64,000 nt of DNA from Agromyces bauzanensis. GTDB lineage: Bacteria > Actinomycetota > Actinomycetes > Actinomycetales > Microbacteriaceae. The DNA is taken from assembly GCF_014645655.1 (NCBI RefSeq), contig NZ_BMMD01000014.1, positions 40,782 through 104,781 on the forward strand, in the 5' to 3' direction. Shown here in pieces: positions 17,050 to 26,228 of this stretch. Made by a program: the position numbers and the translations under genes. Positions within the stretch are counted from its first letter, which is position 1. Each line of letters begins with the position of its first letter. Below the pieces are notes generated by a model. The model saw only the letters and a program-made list of their open reading frames with translations. It searched no databases and was not told the DNA's origin.

Positions 17050-17050
17050 A

Positions 17051-17968
17051 TCACGCGTCGCGCGCGCACCGGAATCCGATGTGCGTGGTCGCCGTGTCCT
17101 CGGCTTGGGGCGAGCGCGCGGCGGGCCGGTAGCGCAGGCAGTACTCGGGCGAGCACAGGTGCGAACCGCCCTTGAGCACGCGCCGGGCGATCCGGGAGCC
17201 GGGCTCGGCGGATGCCGCGGCGAGCAGGTTCGGGCGCTCGCCAGGCTCGACCGCCGCCTGGCCGGGCACCTCGTGCCGGGGCGCGTAGTAGTCGGTCGTC
17301 CACTCCCAGACGTTGCCCGTGACATCGTAGAACCCGAAGCCGTTCGCCGGGAAGGTCATCACGGGCGACGTGCCGACCCAGCCCTCCGCGCCGGTGTTGC
17401 GGTATGGGAAGTCGCCCTGCCATCGGTTCACCATGAGTCGGCCCGCCGGGCGTTCCTCGTCGCCCCAGGCGAAACGCGCGCCCGCGAGCCCCCCGCGGGC
17501 GGCGTACTCGAACTCGGCCTCGGTCGGCAGGCGTCTGCCGACCCACGCCGCATAGGCCGAGGCATCCTCGAAGCTCACCTGCAGGACCGGGTGAGTCGGC
17601 CGGTCGTCGACGGATGACCCGGGGCCGAACGGATGCCGCCAGCTCGCGTCGGGGACCCACCGCCACCACTGCCGCCAGTCGCGGAGGTCGACGGGGCCGG
17701 AGGTCGGGGTGAACACGAGCGCGCCGGGGACGAGCTCGTCGGGATCGGCACCCGGGAAGTCCGCCGGATCGAGCGGCCGCTCGGCCACCGTGACATAGCC
17801 CGTCGCCTCGACGAAGGCGGCGAACTGCTCGTTCGTGACCGGGTGCGCGTCGAGGTCGAAGGCTTCGACGGAGCGCTCGTGCACCGGCGTCTCCTCGGCG
17901 TAGAACTCGGCCGAGCCCATGAGGAACGTGCCGCCGGGCAGGCGGACCATGGGTGTCGTCGCGGTCAC
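17051..17968 (-). CDS. Formylglycine-generating enzyme (SUMF1/FGE family)
   Basis: 305 residues. The family oxidises a Cys in a CxPxR motif of target proteins (type I sulfatases) to formylglycine, using copper and O2. Seen: N-terminal MVRLPGGTFLMGS, LPTEAEFEYAARGG, GNVWEWTTDYY and C-terminal GGSHLCSPEYCLRYRPAAR. The two active-site cysteines are residues 272 and 277, the same spacing as in characterised FGEs, so it should be a true FGE rather than a Cys-less relative. The start is GTG at 17968, 6 nt from TAGGGT on the minus strand. No sulfatase is encoded in this window. Confidence 0.93.
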   Translation of the reverse strand: MTATTPMVRLPGGTFLMGSAEFYAEETPVHERSVEAFDLDAHPVTNEQFAAFVEATGYVTVAERPLDPADFPGADPDELVPGALVFTPTSGPVDLRDWRQWWRWVPDASWRHPFGPGSSVDDRPTHPVLQVSFEDASAYAAWVGRRLPTEAEFEYAARGGLAGARFAWGDEERPAGRLMVNRWQGDFPYRNTGAEGWVGTSPVMTFPANGFGFYDVTGNVWEWTTDYYAPRHEVPGQAAVEPGERPNLLAAASAEPGSRIARRVLKGGSHLCSPEYCLRYRPAARSPQAEDTATTHIGFRCARDA

Positions 17969-17977
17969 GATTCGACC

Positions 17978-19210
17978 CTACGTCGGATCCACGGGACCAC
18001 CGCCGACGGCGGCGTCGCGGCCCTCGGGACGCTCGCGTGCGCGGTCCTCCGCTTCACGCCGTGCGAACCAGCCCGCGATCGGCACATCGGTCGACGAATG
18101 GGCGACGATCGAGAGGACGATGGCCACGACGATCACGTGGAACATCAGCTCCGCGCCGGGAGCACCGCTCGCCAGCACGAGCAGCCCGTACAGCACCGAG
18201 GCGAATCCCTTGGGGCCGAACCATGCCGCGGTCAGCCGCTCCTCCCAGGGCAGTCCGCCGCCGATCAGCGAGAGCTCGACCGCAGCCGGCCGGGCGAAGA
18301 CGAGGAGGAGGACGGCGAAGACGTAGCCGGTCCACGGCACCTCGGCGAGGAATGACGGCGAGATGAGCGCACCGAACATCAGGACGGCGAGCAGCTTGAC
18401 GAGTTCGGAGATCTGGCCGCCGAGGTCCTTGAACGCGTCGCGCATCTCGGGAGCCGCGGTGGCGATCGTGATGCCCGCGGCGTAGGCGGCGAGATAGAGG
18501 TTCGCGTGGGTGACGGTGCAGATCCCGAGCACGATGAGCGCGACGGCGATCGGCGTGAGCGCGGCGTACAGCGGCGTGCGGGAGAAGACCCTGCGCCGCA
18601 CGAGCCACGAGACGGCCGTCGGCACCACGACGCCGACGAGGATGCCGAGCCCGAGCTCCTCGGCGAGCACGAGTGGTTCTGCCTCGGGGCCGCCCACCGC
18701 GGCGATGAGGAAGAGCACCACGGGAAGGGCGAGCCCGTCGTTCAGCCCGGACTCCACTCCGAGGAGGTGCCGCACGCGAGCGGGAATCTCGCGGCGACCC
18801 ACGATCGCCGAGGCGAACACCGGGTCGGTCGGCGCGAGCACAGCCGCGACGAGGAACGCCTCGGGCCACGAGAACCCCAGTAACCAGACGCCGAGTGCTG
18901 CGGTGATGATGAAGGTGATCGGCATGCCGAGGAGCAGTGCGCGCCCCGGGAGCTGCCACGCCGCGCGCAGGTCTCGGAGGCCCACCTCCTGGCCGTCGGT
19001 GAACAGCACGACGAAGAGCGCGAGCGAGGAGACGGTCGTGACCGTCGGGTCGGTGGGCGAGAGCACCACGACGTCGAGCACGCCGCTGCCGAGTGCGAAC
19101 CCGGCCACGAGGAACAGCACGGTCGTCGAGAGCACCGTGCGGTGCGCGAACCCCGAGATGAGGATCGCCGCGAGGAGGACCAGCGCGAACGACAGGAGCA
19201 GTGCTTCCAC
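17978..19210 (-). CDS. Na+/H+ antiporter, CPA1 (NhaP) type
   Basis: 410 residues, about 11-12 membrane segments. Diagnostic loops: LAPTDPVFASAIVGRREIP (unwound-helix TDP motif) and GVESGLNDGLALPVVLFL with the ND ion-binding pair. It exchanges cytoplasmic Na+ (or K+) for H+. The start is GTG at 19210, 6 nt from CAGACT on the minus strand. It ends 9 bp before the start of the FGE gene, so the two may share a transcript. The C-terminal cytoplasmic tail is short and lacks RCK or cNMP domains. Confidence 0.9.
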   Translation of the reverse strand: MEALLLSFALVLLAAILISGFAHRTVLSTTVLFLVAGFALGSGVLDVVVLSPTDPTVTTVSSLALFVVLFTDGQEVGLRDLRAAWQLPGRALLLGMPITFIITAALGVWLLGFSWPEAFLVAAVLAPTDPVFASAIVGRREIPARVRHLLGVESGLNDGLALPVVLFLIAAVGGPEAEPLVLAEELGLGILVGVVVPTAVSWLVRRRVFSRTPLYAALTPIAVALIVLGICTVTHANLYLAAYAAGITIATAAPEMRDAFKDLGGQISELVKLLAVLMFGALISPSFLAEVPWTGYVFAVLLLVFARPAAVELSLIGGGLPWEERLTAAWFGPKGFASVLYGLLVLASGAPGAELMFHVIVVAIVLSIVAHSSTDVPIAGWFARREAEDRARERPEGRDAAVGGGPVDPT

Positions 19211-19262
19211 GTTCGCAGTCTGCCCGAGCCGCGACGCGCTGTCGATCGTCGGCTACGGCCGG

Positions 19263-19343
19263 CTTCGCCGAGTGTTAACGCCCCATGCCGAGTGATACCG
19301 TGACAGCGAGGCGAGACGGGTGCAGCGTTAACACTCGGCGAAG
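19263..19343. repeat. Long perfect palindrome, family B, between aspS and the antiporter gene
   Basis: CTTCGCCGAGTGTTAACGC (19263-19281) is exactly complementary to 19325-19343: 19 bp without mismatch, separated by 43 nt in which the core GCCGAGTG appears again. It starts 7 bp beyond the aspS stop codon, so it might terminate aspS transcription. The size and perfect arms resemble the palindromic elements at 15035 and 24742 more than a normal terminator. Confidence 0.8.
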
Positions 19344-19349
19344 GTAGGT

Positions 19350-20693
19350 CTACGGCAGGAGGCGCGCGGGGCCGCGGAACAGGAACGTCGTCTCGCGGAT
19401 CGAGTGCTCGTCGAGCATGAGCATCAGCACGCGGGCGAGGCCCATGCCGAAGCCGCCGTGCGGAGGCACACCGTAGCGGAAGAAATCGAGGTAGAACCCG
19501 AGCTCCTCGGGTTCGAGCCCCTTCTCCTTCGCCTGGGCGATGAGCACGTCGATGCGGTGTTCGCGCTGCGCGCCCGTCGAGATCTCCACGCCGTTGTAGA
19601 TGAGATCGTACGAGTTCGTGAGGCCCGGGTCATCCGCATGCCGCATGTGGTAGAACGGCCGGATGCTCGACGCGTAGTCCGTGAGGAACACGAAGTCGTG
19701 GCCGTACGTCTCCTTGACGTACTGCGAGATGCGGCGCTCGCCCTCGGGGTCCATGTCGGCGTCGGCCCGCGGCACGACGTAGCCGTGGTCGGCGACGATC
19801 TGCTTCGCCTCGGCGAGCGGGATGCGCGGGAAGGGCGTGGTGGGCACCTCGAGCTCGACGCCGAACAGCTCGGCGATCTCGGCGCCGTGCTTCGCCTTCA
19901 CCGCCGTGAAGGCGGCGACGAGGAGCTCCTCGTGCATGCGCATGACGTCCTCGTGCGAGTCGACCCAGCTGATCTCGGCGTCGATCGAGGTGAACTCGGT
20001 CGCGTGCCGTGACGTGAACGACGGGTCGGCGCGGAACGCCGGGCCGATCTCGAACACCTTGCCGAACCCGGCCGGCTGTGCCATCTGCTTGAAGAACTGC
20101 GGGCTCTGCGCGAGGTAGGCGGTCGTGTCGAAGTAGCCGACCTCGAAGAGCTCGGCGCGCGACTCCGAAGCGCTCGCCATGAGCTTCGGGGTGTGGATCT
20201 CGATGAAGTCGTTGTCGATCCAGTACTGGCGCAGCGCGTGCTCGAACGTCGTCTGGACTCGGAAGATGAGGTGCTGTTTCGGGTGCCGCAGGTCGAGGAA
20301 GCGCCAGTCCATGCGCTTGTCGAGGCTCGAGTCGGCGGCGATCGGCGTCTCGAGGGCCTCGGACACGACGTCGAGCGAGCCGATCTTCACCTCGAGCCCG
20401 CCGAGCTTCACGCGCTCGTCGTGCTTCAGCTCGCCGGCGACGGTGAGGAACGTGCCGTGCGAGAGCGCCGAGATCTGCTCGGTGAGGGCGAACGCCTCGG
20501 CGGCGCCGACGCTGACGCCCTCGGGGTCGAGCTCGCGCACGGCGGGGTTCACAAGCTGCACGGCGCCCGACTCGTCGCGCAGGATGATGAACTGCACCTT
20601 CTTCTGATCGCGTACGGTGTCGACCCAGCCGGTGATGGACACGGGACCATCGGGCAGCGCGGCGAGATTCTTGATCAGGGTGCGGGAGGTCAC
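19350..20693 (-). CDS. aspS: Aspartate--tRNA(Asn) ligase, non-discriminating archaeal type
   Basis: 447 residues; the short archaeal/eukaryal type without the bacterial GAD insertion. An N-terminal OB fold (ITGWVDTVRDQKKVQFIILRD) is followed by class II motifs: FRADPSFTSRHATEFTSIDAEISW (motif 2) and GFGMGLARVLMLML (motif 3). It charges tRNA-Asp and, as a non-discriminating enzyme, tRNA-Asn for amidation by GatCAB. The start is GTG at 20693 (TSRTLIKNL), which matches family length; the in-frame extension upstream overlaps the divergent phosphatase promoter. TAGGAT on the minus strand lies 8 nt away. Confidence 0.93.
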   Translation of the reverse strand: MTSRTLIKNLAALPDGPVSITGWVDTVRDQKKVQFIILRDESGAVQLVNPAVRELDPEGVSVGAAEAFALTEQISALSHGTFLTVAGELKHDERVKLGGLEVKIGSLDVVSEALETPIAADSSLDKRMDWRFLDLRHPKQHLIFRVQTTFEHALRQYWIDNDFIEIHTPKLMASASESRAELFEVGYFDTTAYLAQSPQFFKQMAQPAGFGKVFEIGPAFRADPSFTSRHATEFTSIDAEISWVDSHEDVMRMHEELLVAAFTAVKAKHGAEIAELFGVELEVPTTPFPRIPLAEAKQIVADHGYVVPRADADMDPEGERRISQYVKETYGHDFVFLTDYASSIRPFYHMRHADDPGLTNSYDLIYNGVEISTGAQREHRIDVLIAQAKEKGLEPEELGFYLDFFRYGVPPHGGFGMGLARVLMLMLDEHSIRETTFLFRGPARLLP

Positions 20694-20783
20694 GAACGAC
20701 CATCCTACCCGCGCGCCCATTCGTGGCATCCGGCCGACGATGCTCGGCGGATTCAAAGGGAACGCCTCTCTAGACTGGACACC

Positions 20784-21427
<644 letters not shown>

Positions 21428-21428
<1 letters not shown>

Positions 21429-22015
21429 TGCGTGTTCGACTGGTCGCGCTCGCCGCGGCATCCGCCATCGTGCTCACGGGCTGTACGAGCGACCCGCTCG
21501 CCGAGCAGTACCGCGAGGGCAGCGGCAAGAACTACATCGCGGGCGACGGCACCATCTCGGAGTTCGCCGAGCCGCAGCGCGGCGAGGTCATCGAGTTCTC
21601 GGGTGAGACCGTCGACGGCGGCACCTTCGACTCGGCCGACGCGCTCGGCGACGTCACCGTCGTGAACTTCTGGTACGCGGGCTGCGCCCCGTGCCGGGTC
21701 GAGGCGCCCGTGCTCGAGGAGGTGTCGCAGTCGTTCGGGGGCGATGGCGTGAGCTTCGTGGGCGTGAACGTGCGCGACCAGGCCGGCACCGCGGCATCCT
21801 TCGAGGAGACCTACGGCGTCACCTACCCGTCGATCCTCGACGTCGAGTCGGGCACCGCGCAGCTCGCGTTCGCAGGCGACGTGCCGCCCGCCGCCGTGCC
21901 GACGACGATCGTGCTCGACCAGGAGGGCCGCGTCGCCGCCCGAGTGCTCGGCCAGCTCACCGAGGCGTCGATCCTGGAGTCGATCATCGACACGCTCCTC
22001 GCCGAGCAGGCATAG
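21428..22015 (+). CDS. TlpA/ResA-like thioredoxin-fold lipoprotein
   Basis: 195 residues. Lipobox LTGC with Cys19 after a hydrophobic signal, so it is anchored outside the membrane. Thioredoxin domain with WYAGCAPCRVEAPVLEEV (CAPC active site) and a cis-Pro at AAVPTTIVLD. It reduces the haem-binding Cys of apocytochromes c with electrons from CcdA, encoded 17 bp downstream. ATG overlaps the upstream stop by one base. Confidence 0.92.
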
Positions 22016-22032
22016 GCGCGGGCGGCGACGGC

Positions 22033-22788
22033 ATGGGCGGCATCGGCGACATCGTGCTCAACGGGCAGCTGCTCGCCGCCGTGCCCATCGCGCTCGCCGC
22101 CGGGATCGTGTCGTTCCTCTCTCCCTGCGTGCTCCCGCTGGTACCCGGCTACCTCGGCTACATCGGCGGGTTCACGGATGCCTCGGCGATCGCCGCGGAG
22201 GAACGCCGCAACCGTCGGCGGCTGGTGCTCGGCGTGCTCCTGTTCATCGCGGGGTTCACGGTGGTGTTCGTCACCTTCAACCTGCTCGCGGGTGTCGCGG
22301 GCGCGTGGTTCAACGCCTACGGCGAGATCATCACGCGCGTGCTGGGCGTGCTGCTCATCGTCATGGGGCTCGTCTTCATCGGCCAGTTCACGTTCCTGCA
22401 GCGCACGATCAAGCCGTCCTGGCGTCCCGCCACGGGACTCGCGGGCGCACCCCTGCTCGGCATCGTGTTCGGCCTCGGATGGACCCCGTGCATCGGCCCG
22501 ACGCTCGCCGTCGTGCTCACCCTCAGTGCCGACTCCGCGTCGGCGGGGCGTGCGGTGCTCCTCGGCCTCGCCTACTGCGTCGGCCTCGGCATCCCGTTCC
22601 TGCTCGTCGCGCTCGGGTTCGGCTGGGTGACCGGGTCGCTCGCGTTCTTCCGCCGCCACATCCGCACCATCAACATCATCGGCGGCGCGCTCCTCATCGT
22701 GATCGGCCTGCTCATGGTGTCGGGCCTCTGGACCATCTGGATGTACGAGCTGCAGGCGGTGATCACCGGCTTTGTCCCCGCGATCTGA
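22033..22788 (+). CDS. ccdA: Cytochrome c biogenesis protein CcdA
   Basis: 251 residues, six membrane segments. The paired Cys motifs of the family are seen: SFLSPCVLPLVPGYLGYIGG in TM1 and GLGWTPCIGPTLAVVL in TM4. It moves reducing equivalents from cytoplasmic thioredoxin to the extracytoplasmic ResA-like protein. Its end overlaps resB by 17 bp. Confidence 0.95.
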   Translation: MGGIGDIVLNGQLLAAVPIALAAGIVSFLSPCVLPLVPGYLGYIGGFTDASAIAAEERRNRRRLVLGVLLFIAGFTVVFVTFNLLAGVAGAWFNAYGEIITRVLGVLLIVMGLVFIGQFTFLQRTIKPSWRPATGLAGAPLLGIVFGLGWTPCIGPTLAVVLTLSADSASAGRAVLLGLAYCVGLGIPFLLVALGFGWVTGSLAFFRRHIRTINIIGGALLIVIGLLMVSGLWTIWMYELQAVITGFVPAI

Positions 22789-24541
22789 CCCCGACGCGCT
22801 GTCGCGCCCCCACGATCACATCGACGCCCCCGAGCGCGACGCGGCTGCGGCATCCCTTCGACAGGACGGCGCCGTCGCCCAGCCGAAGCTCGGTCCCGTC
22901 GGCTGGCTGCGCTTCGCTTGGCGGCAGCTCACGAGCATGCGCACGGCGCTCCTGCTCCTGCTGCTGCTCGCGGTCGCCGCAGTGCCGGGCTCGCTCGTGC
23001 CGCAGCGCTCGAGCGACCCGAACGGCGTATCGCAGTACTTCGCCGACAATCCCGACCTCGCGCCAGTGCTGGACTCGTTCCAGCTGTTCGACGTCTACAC
23101 GTCGGCGTGGTTCTCGGCGGTGTACCTGCTGCTGTTCGTCTCGCTCATCGGCTGCGTCATCCCGCGCACGAAGCACCACTTCGAGGCGCTGCGCGCGCGT
23201 CCGCCGCGCACGCCCGCGCGACTGTCGCGGCTGGCCGGGTACACCGAGCGGCCGCTCGCGCTCCCCGAGCCCGTCGACGGGGCGTCCGCTCCGGCGGGCT
23301 CAGCGAACGAGGCGGCGGATGCCGCGATCGACGCCGCGGCGACGCAGCTCAGGCAGGCGGGCTACCGGGTCGAGCGCTACGAGCTGCGCGGCGAGGCATC
23401 CGTGTCGGCAGAGCGCGGCTACCTGCGCGAGACCGGCAACCTCGTGTTTCACACGGCGCTCGTCGGCGTGCTCGTCGCGGTCGGCATCGGCGGAGGCTTC
23501 GGCTTCTCGGGTCAGCGGGTCGTGGTCGAGGGCCAGTCGTTCGTGAACACGCTCGCCGCCTACGACTCGTTCAATCCGGGGCGCTTCTTCGACGACGCGA
23601 ACCTCGACCCCTACCGGCTGGAGCTCGAGGGGCTCGACGCCGTCTATGAGACCGAGAACCAGGAGGCCATCGGCCAGCCGATCGACTTCACGGCGCACGT
23701 GTCGGTGCAGGCGCAGGACGGCGCAGCGGAGCCGGGCGTCGTGAAGGTCAACGAGCCGCTTCGCGTGCACGGCACCGACGTCTACCTGCTCGGCAACGGG
23801 TACGCGCCGACGATCACGGTGCGCGACCCCGACGGCGAGGTCGTGTTCACCGACTCCGTACCGTTCCTGCCGCAGGACGCGAACCTCACCTCGATCGGCG
23901 TGGTGAAGGTGCCCGACGGCCTCGCCGACCAGGTCGGCATGGTGGGCTTCTTCTATCCCACGCAGTCCGAGCTCGGCTCGGGTGCCTACACGTCGAGCTA
24001 CCCCGACCTCATCTACCCGGTACTGACGCTCAATGTCTACCGGGGCGATCTCGGCATCGACGCCGGCACGCCCACGTCGGTGTACACGCTCGACCCGTCG
24101 AGCATGGAGCAGCTCACCGGCGGCTCGACGGGCGTCGAATCGATCGAGCTCATGCCGGGCGACACGGTCGACCTGCCCGACGGACTCGGCTCCATCACGT
24201 TCGAGGATGTATCTGCCGAAACCGGTGGGGATCCGGATGCCGCAGCCGACGACTTCTCGCAGAGCGTCGCGCGCTTCGCCAGCTTCGACATCCACGACGA
24301 CCCCTCGCAGGGCTGGGTGCTCGTGTTCGCGGTGCTGATCCTCGCAGGCCTCCTCGTCTCGCTCTTCGTGCCGCGCCGCCGCATGTGGGTGAAGGCCGCG
24401 CGCCGGCCCGACGGCACGGTGGTGCTCGAGTACGCGGGACTCGCCCGTGGCGAGGACCCCGGCCTCGAGGACGCCGTCGCGGCGTTCGCCGACAAGCACT
24501 CTCGCCCGGCCCGGTGGTCGAGTAGCCGCGAAGCGGCGTAG
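22772..24541 (+). CDS. resB: Cytochrome c biogenesis protein ResB (Ccs1)
   Basis: 589 residues. Three N-terminal membrane segments (~55-75, 110-135, ~215-240), a large extracytoplasmic domain (~245-520) and a last TM (GWVLVFAVLILAGLLVSLFV, ~525-545) match ResB. With CcsB it forms the system II cytochrome c synthase that exports and attaches haem. Oddity: the last nine residues before the stop (RWSSSREAA) are encoded by a copy of the dispersed GGTGGTCGAGTAG repeat (24511-24548), which also provides the stop codon. Confidence 0.93.
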   Translation: MSPRSDPDALSRPHDHIDAPERDAAAASLRQDGAVAQPKLGPVGWLRFAWRQLTSMRTALLLLLLLAVAAVPGSLVPQRSSDPNGVSQYFADNPDLAPVLDSFQLFDVYTSAWFSAVYLLLFVSLIGCVIPRTKHHFEALRARPPRTPARLSRLAGYTERPLALPEPVDGASAPAGSANEAADAAIDAAATQLRQAGYRVERYELRGEASVSAERGYLRETGNLVFHTALVGVLVAVGIGGGFGFSGQRVVVEGQSFVNTLAAYDSFNPGRFFDDANLDPYRLELEGLDAVYETENQEAIGQPIDFTAHVSVQAQDGAAEPGVVKVNEPLRVHGTDVYLLGNGYAPTITVRDPDGEVVFTDSVPFLPQDANLTSIGVVKVPDGLADQVGMVGFFYPTQSELGSGAYTSSYPDLIYPVLTLNVYRGDLGIDAGTPTSVYTLDPSSMEQLTGGSTGVESIELMPGDTVDLPDGLGSITFEDVSAETGGDPDAAADDFSQSVARFASFDIHDDPSQGWVLVFAVLILAGLLVSLFVPRRRMWVKAARRPDGTVVLEYAGLARGEDPGLEDAVAAFADKHSRPARWSSSREAA

Positions 24542-24548
24542 CGAGACC
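24511..24548. repeat. Dispersed repeat copy overlapping the resB 3' end
   Basis: CCGGTGGTCGAGTAG then CCGCGAAGCGG then CGTAGCGAGACCC. The centre GCCGC-gaa-GCGGC is self-complementary. The resB stop TAG (24539-24541) is inside it. Confidence 0.85.
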
Positions 24549-24565
24549 CGACGTAAGGTGGAACC

Positions 24566-25636
24566 GTGACGCTCGACCAGATCTCCATCACCCTCGTGTA
24601 CTCGGCCATGGCCGTGTACGCGATCGCGTTCATCGCGTACGCGATCGACCTGGCGCGTCGATCGGCTGCGGCGACGAAGGCGGTCGACCAGGCGAGGATG
24701 CCTGCGGCCGTCGCCGTCGCGGCGACGCGTTCCACCTCGGGCGATTCCGGCACTGATGCCGGAATCGCATCAGTGCCGGAATCGACGGATGGGATGACGG
24801 TCGACGCGGCGGCGGACGGTCGCGATGAGACATCCGGTCGACAGGCCATGGGCGACACGGTCGCCTACGGCCGCTCGCCGTCGCTGCGGGTGGGCGTCGC
24901 GATGACGGTCGTCGCGTGGCTCCTGCACCTGGCCGCCGACCTCACGCGCGGCATCGCCGCCGAGCGCGTGCCGTGGGCGAACATGTACGAGTTCGCGCTC
25001 ACCGGCACGCTCATCATCACCACTGTGTACCTGCTCGTGCTCGTGGTCTCGAAGCACGACCTGCGCTTCCTCGGCACGTTCGTCACCGGGCTCGTGCTGG
25101 TGCTCCTCGGCGTCGCGACCGTGAACTTCTACGTGAGCGTCGTGCCGCTGCCGCCGGCACTGCAGTCGGCGTGGCTCGTCATCCACGTATTCGTCGCGAC
25201 CTCGTCGGTGGGCTTCTTCGCGCTCGGGTTCGCGCTGTCGGTCGTGCAGCTCCTGCAGTCGCGGCGCGAGTCGATCGTGGCATCCGCCAAGGCCGTGAAG
25301 CAGTCGTTCCTCGCGACGCTGCCTGACTCCGCGACGCTCGAGAACCTGGCCTACCGCGTCACCATCATCGGCTTCATCCTCTGGACGTTCACGCTCATGG
25401 CCGGCGCGATCTGGGCCGAGGCCGCGTGGGGCCGGTACTGGGGCTGGGACACCAAGGAGGTGTGGACCTTCATCATCTGGGTGGTCTACGCCGGGTACAT
25501 CCACGCGCGCGCGACGCGCGGCTGGCGCGGGTCACGGTCGGCGTGGCTCGCGATCATCGGCTTCTCGACGGTGCTCTTCAACTTCACGGTCGTGAACCTG
25601 TTCTTCAAGGGACTGCACGCGTACTCGGGCCTCTGA
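24566..25636 (+). CDS. ccsB: Cytochrome c biogenesis protein CcsB (CcsA/ResC family)
   Basis: 356 residues, about eight membrane segments. The haem-handling WWD-type motif is present (WGRYWGWDTKEVWTFIIW, residues ~288-305). The start is GTG at 24566, 6 nt after TAAGGT (24554-24559). Works with ResB in system II haem ligation. Oddity: the linker after TM1 (residues ~40-90) is unusually long; residues ~60-73 are encoded by a perfect 17-bp palindrome (24742-24784). Confidence 0.93.
   Translation: MTLDQISITLVYSAMAVYAIAFIAYAIDLARRSAAATKAVDQARMPAAVAVAATRSTSGDSGTDAGIASVPESTDGMTVDAAADGRDETSGRQAMGDTVAYGRSPSLRVGVAMTVVAWLLHLAADLTRGIAAERVPWANMYEFALTGTLIITTVYLLVLVVSKHDLRFLGTFVTGLVLVLLGVATVNFYVSVVPLPPALQSAWLVIHVFVATSSVGFFALGFALSVVQLLQSRRESIVASAKAVKQSFLATLPDSATLENLAYRVTIIGFILWTFTLMAGAIWAEAAWGRYWGWDTKEVWTFIIWVVYAGYIHARATRGWRGSRSAWLAIIGFSTVLFNFTVVNLFFKGLHAYSGL
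24742..24784. repeat. Palindromic element, family C, in frame inside ccsB
   Basis: CGATTCCGGCACTGATG (24742-24758) and its exact complement at 24768-24784 surround the 9-nt spacer CCGGAATCG, which is itself complementary to the outer part of the left arm. It codes for part of the hydrophilic linker between TM1 and TM2 without breaking the frame. Confidence 0.8.
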
Positions 25637-25689
25637 TCCCAGGTACTGCGCGCGTTGTGTTCGCGCTCGGAAGCGACCACGATCGCACT

Positions 25690-26220
25690 ATGGGGCTGCT
25701 CGAGCGGGAGCCCGAACTGGCGGCACTCGGCGAAGCGGCGAGTGCCGCGGCGACCAGCCGTCTTCCTGATGTCGCGTGCCGGCCGGCGCGTGCGATGCGC
25801 TGTCGACGCCGAGCGCGTGTTCGCCCTGACCGGCGGCAACCCGTACTTCGTCGGCGAGCTCGTCGCGACGGCTGATGCGGCGCGTGTGCCGCCGATCGTG
25901 GTCGACGCCGTCACCGCCCGGCTCCGCCGCCTCGATCCCAGTACCGCCTCGAACTCGCAGAGCACCACCTCGAGCCGGCGCTGGAGTTCACCGAACGCGC
26001 AGAGATCGTCGGGCTGCGGATCTACCAGCAGGTCGAGCGCGGCGCCTGCACCTCGCGCGAGCGCAGTGGGACGACGCGGTCGCCGCCATCAGGTACCCGG
26101 GGAGTCCCTGCCGCACTCGCAGGCCGCCGCACTCGTCGTCGTGGACCGGGTCGGCATCCGCCGCGGCCCGCGCCGAGACCGCGCTGCTGCGCGGCGCTTC
26201 GCCATCCTCGACCGCATCGG
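25690..26220 (+). pseudogene. Decayed ATP-binding LuxR-type regulator remnant
   Basis: The ATG at 25690 begins LLEREPELAALGEAASAAATS, the usual N-terminus of large ATPase-type regulators. The P-loop region is missing. A second frame then reads ERVFALTGGNPYFVGELVAT and PPIVVDAVTARLRRLDP, a conserved block that lies ~200 residues further on in intact relatives. After 25939 the first frame resumes with weakly similar sequence (YRLELAEHHLEPALEFTERA). Frameshifts and a large internal deletion make it non-functional. It fills the gap between ccsB and the ACT protein gene. Confidence 0.7.
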
Positions 26221-26228
26221 TGCGTCGT

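Noticed and set aside
17049..17051. FAD-Rieske oxidoreductase and FGE as an operon
   Set aside because: They are convergent (stop codons 1 bp apart), so they cannot be co-transcribed.
14869..17325. 818-codon minus-strand frame across the bS22 to FGE region
   Set aside because: Overlaps four convincing genes and shows only shadow composition.
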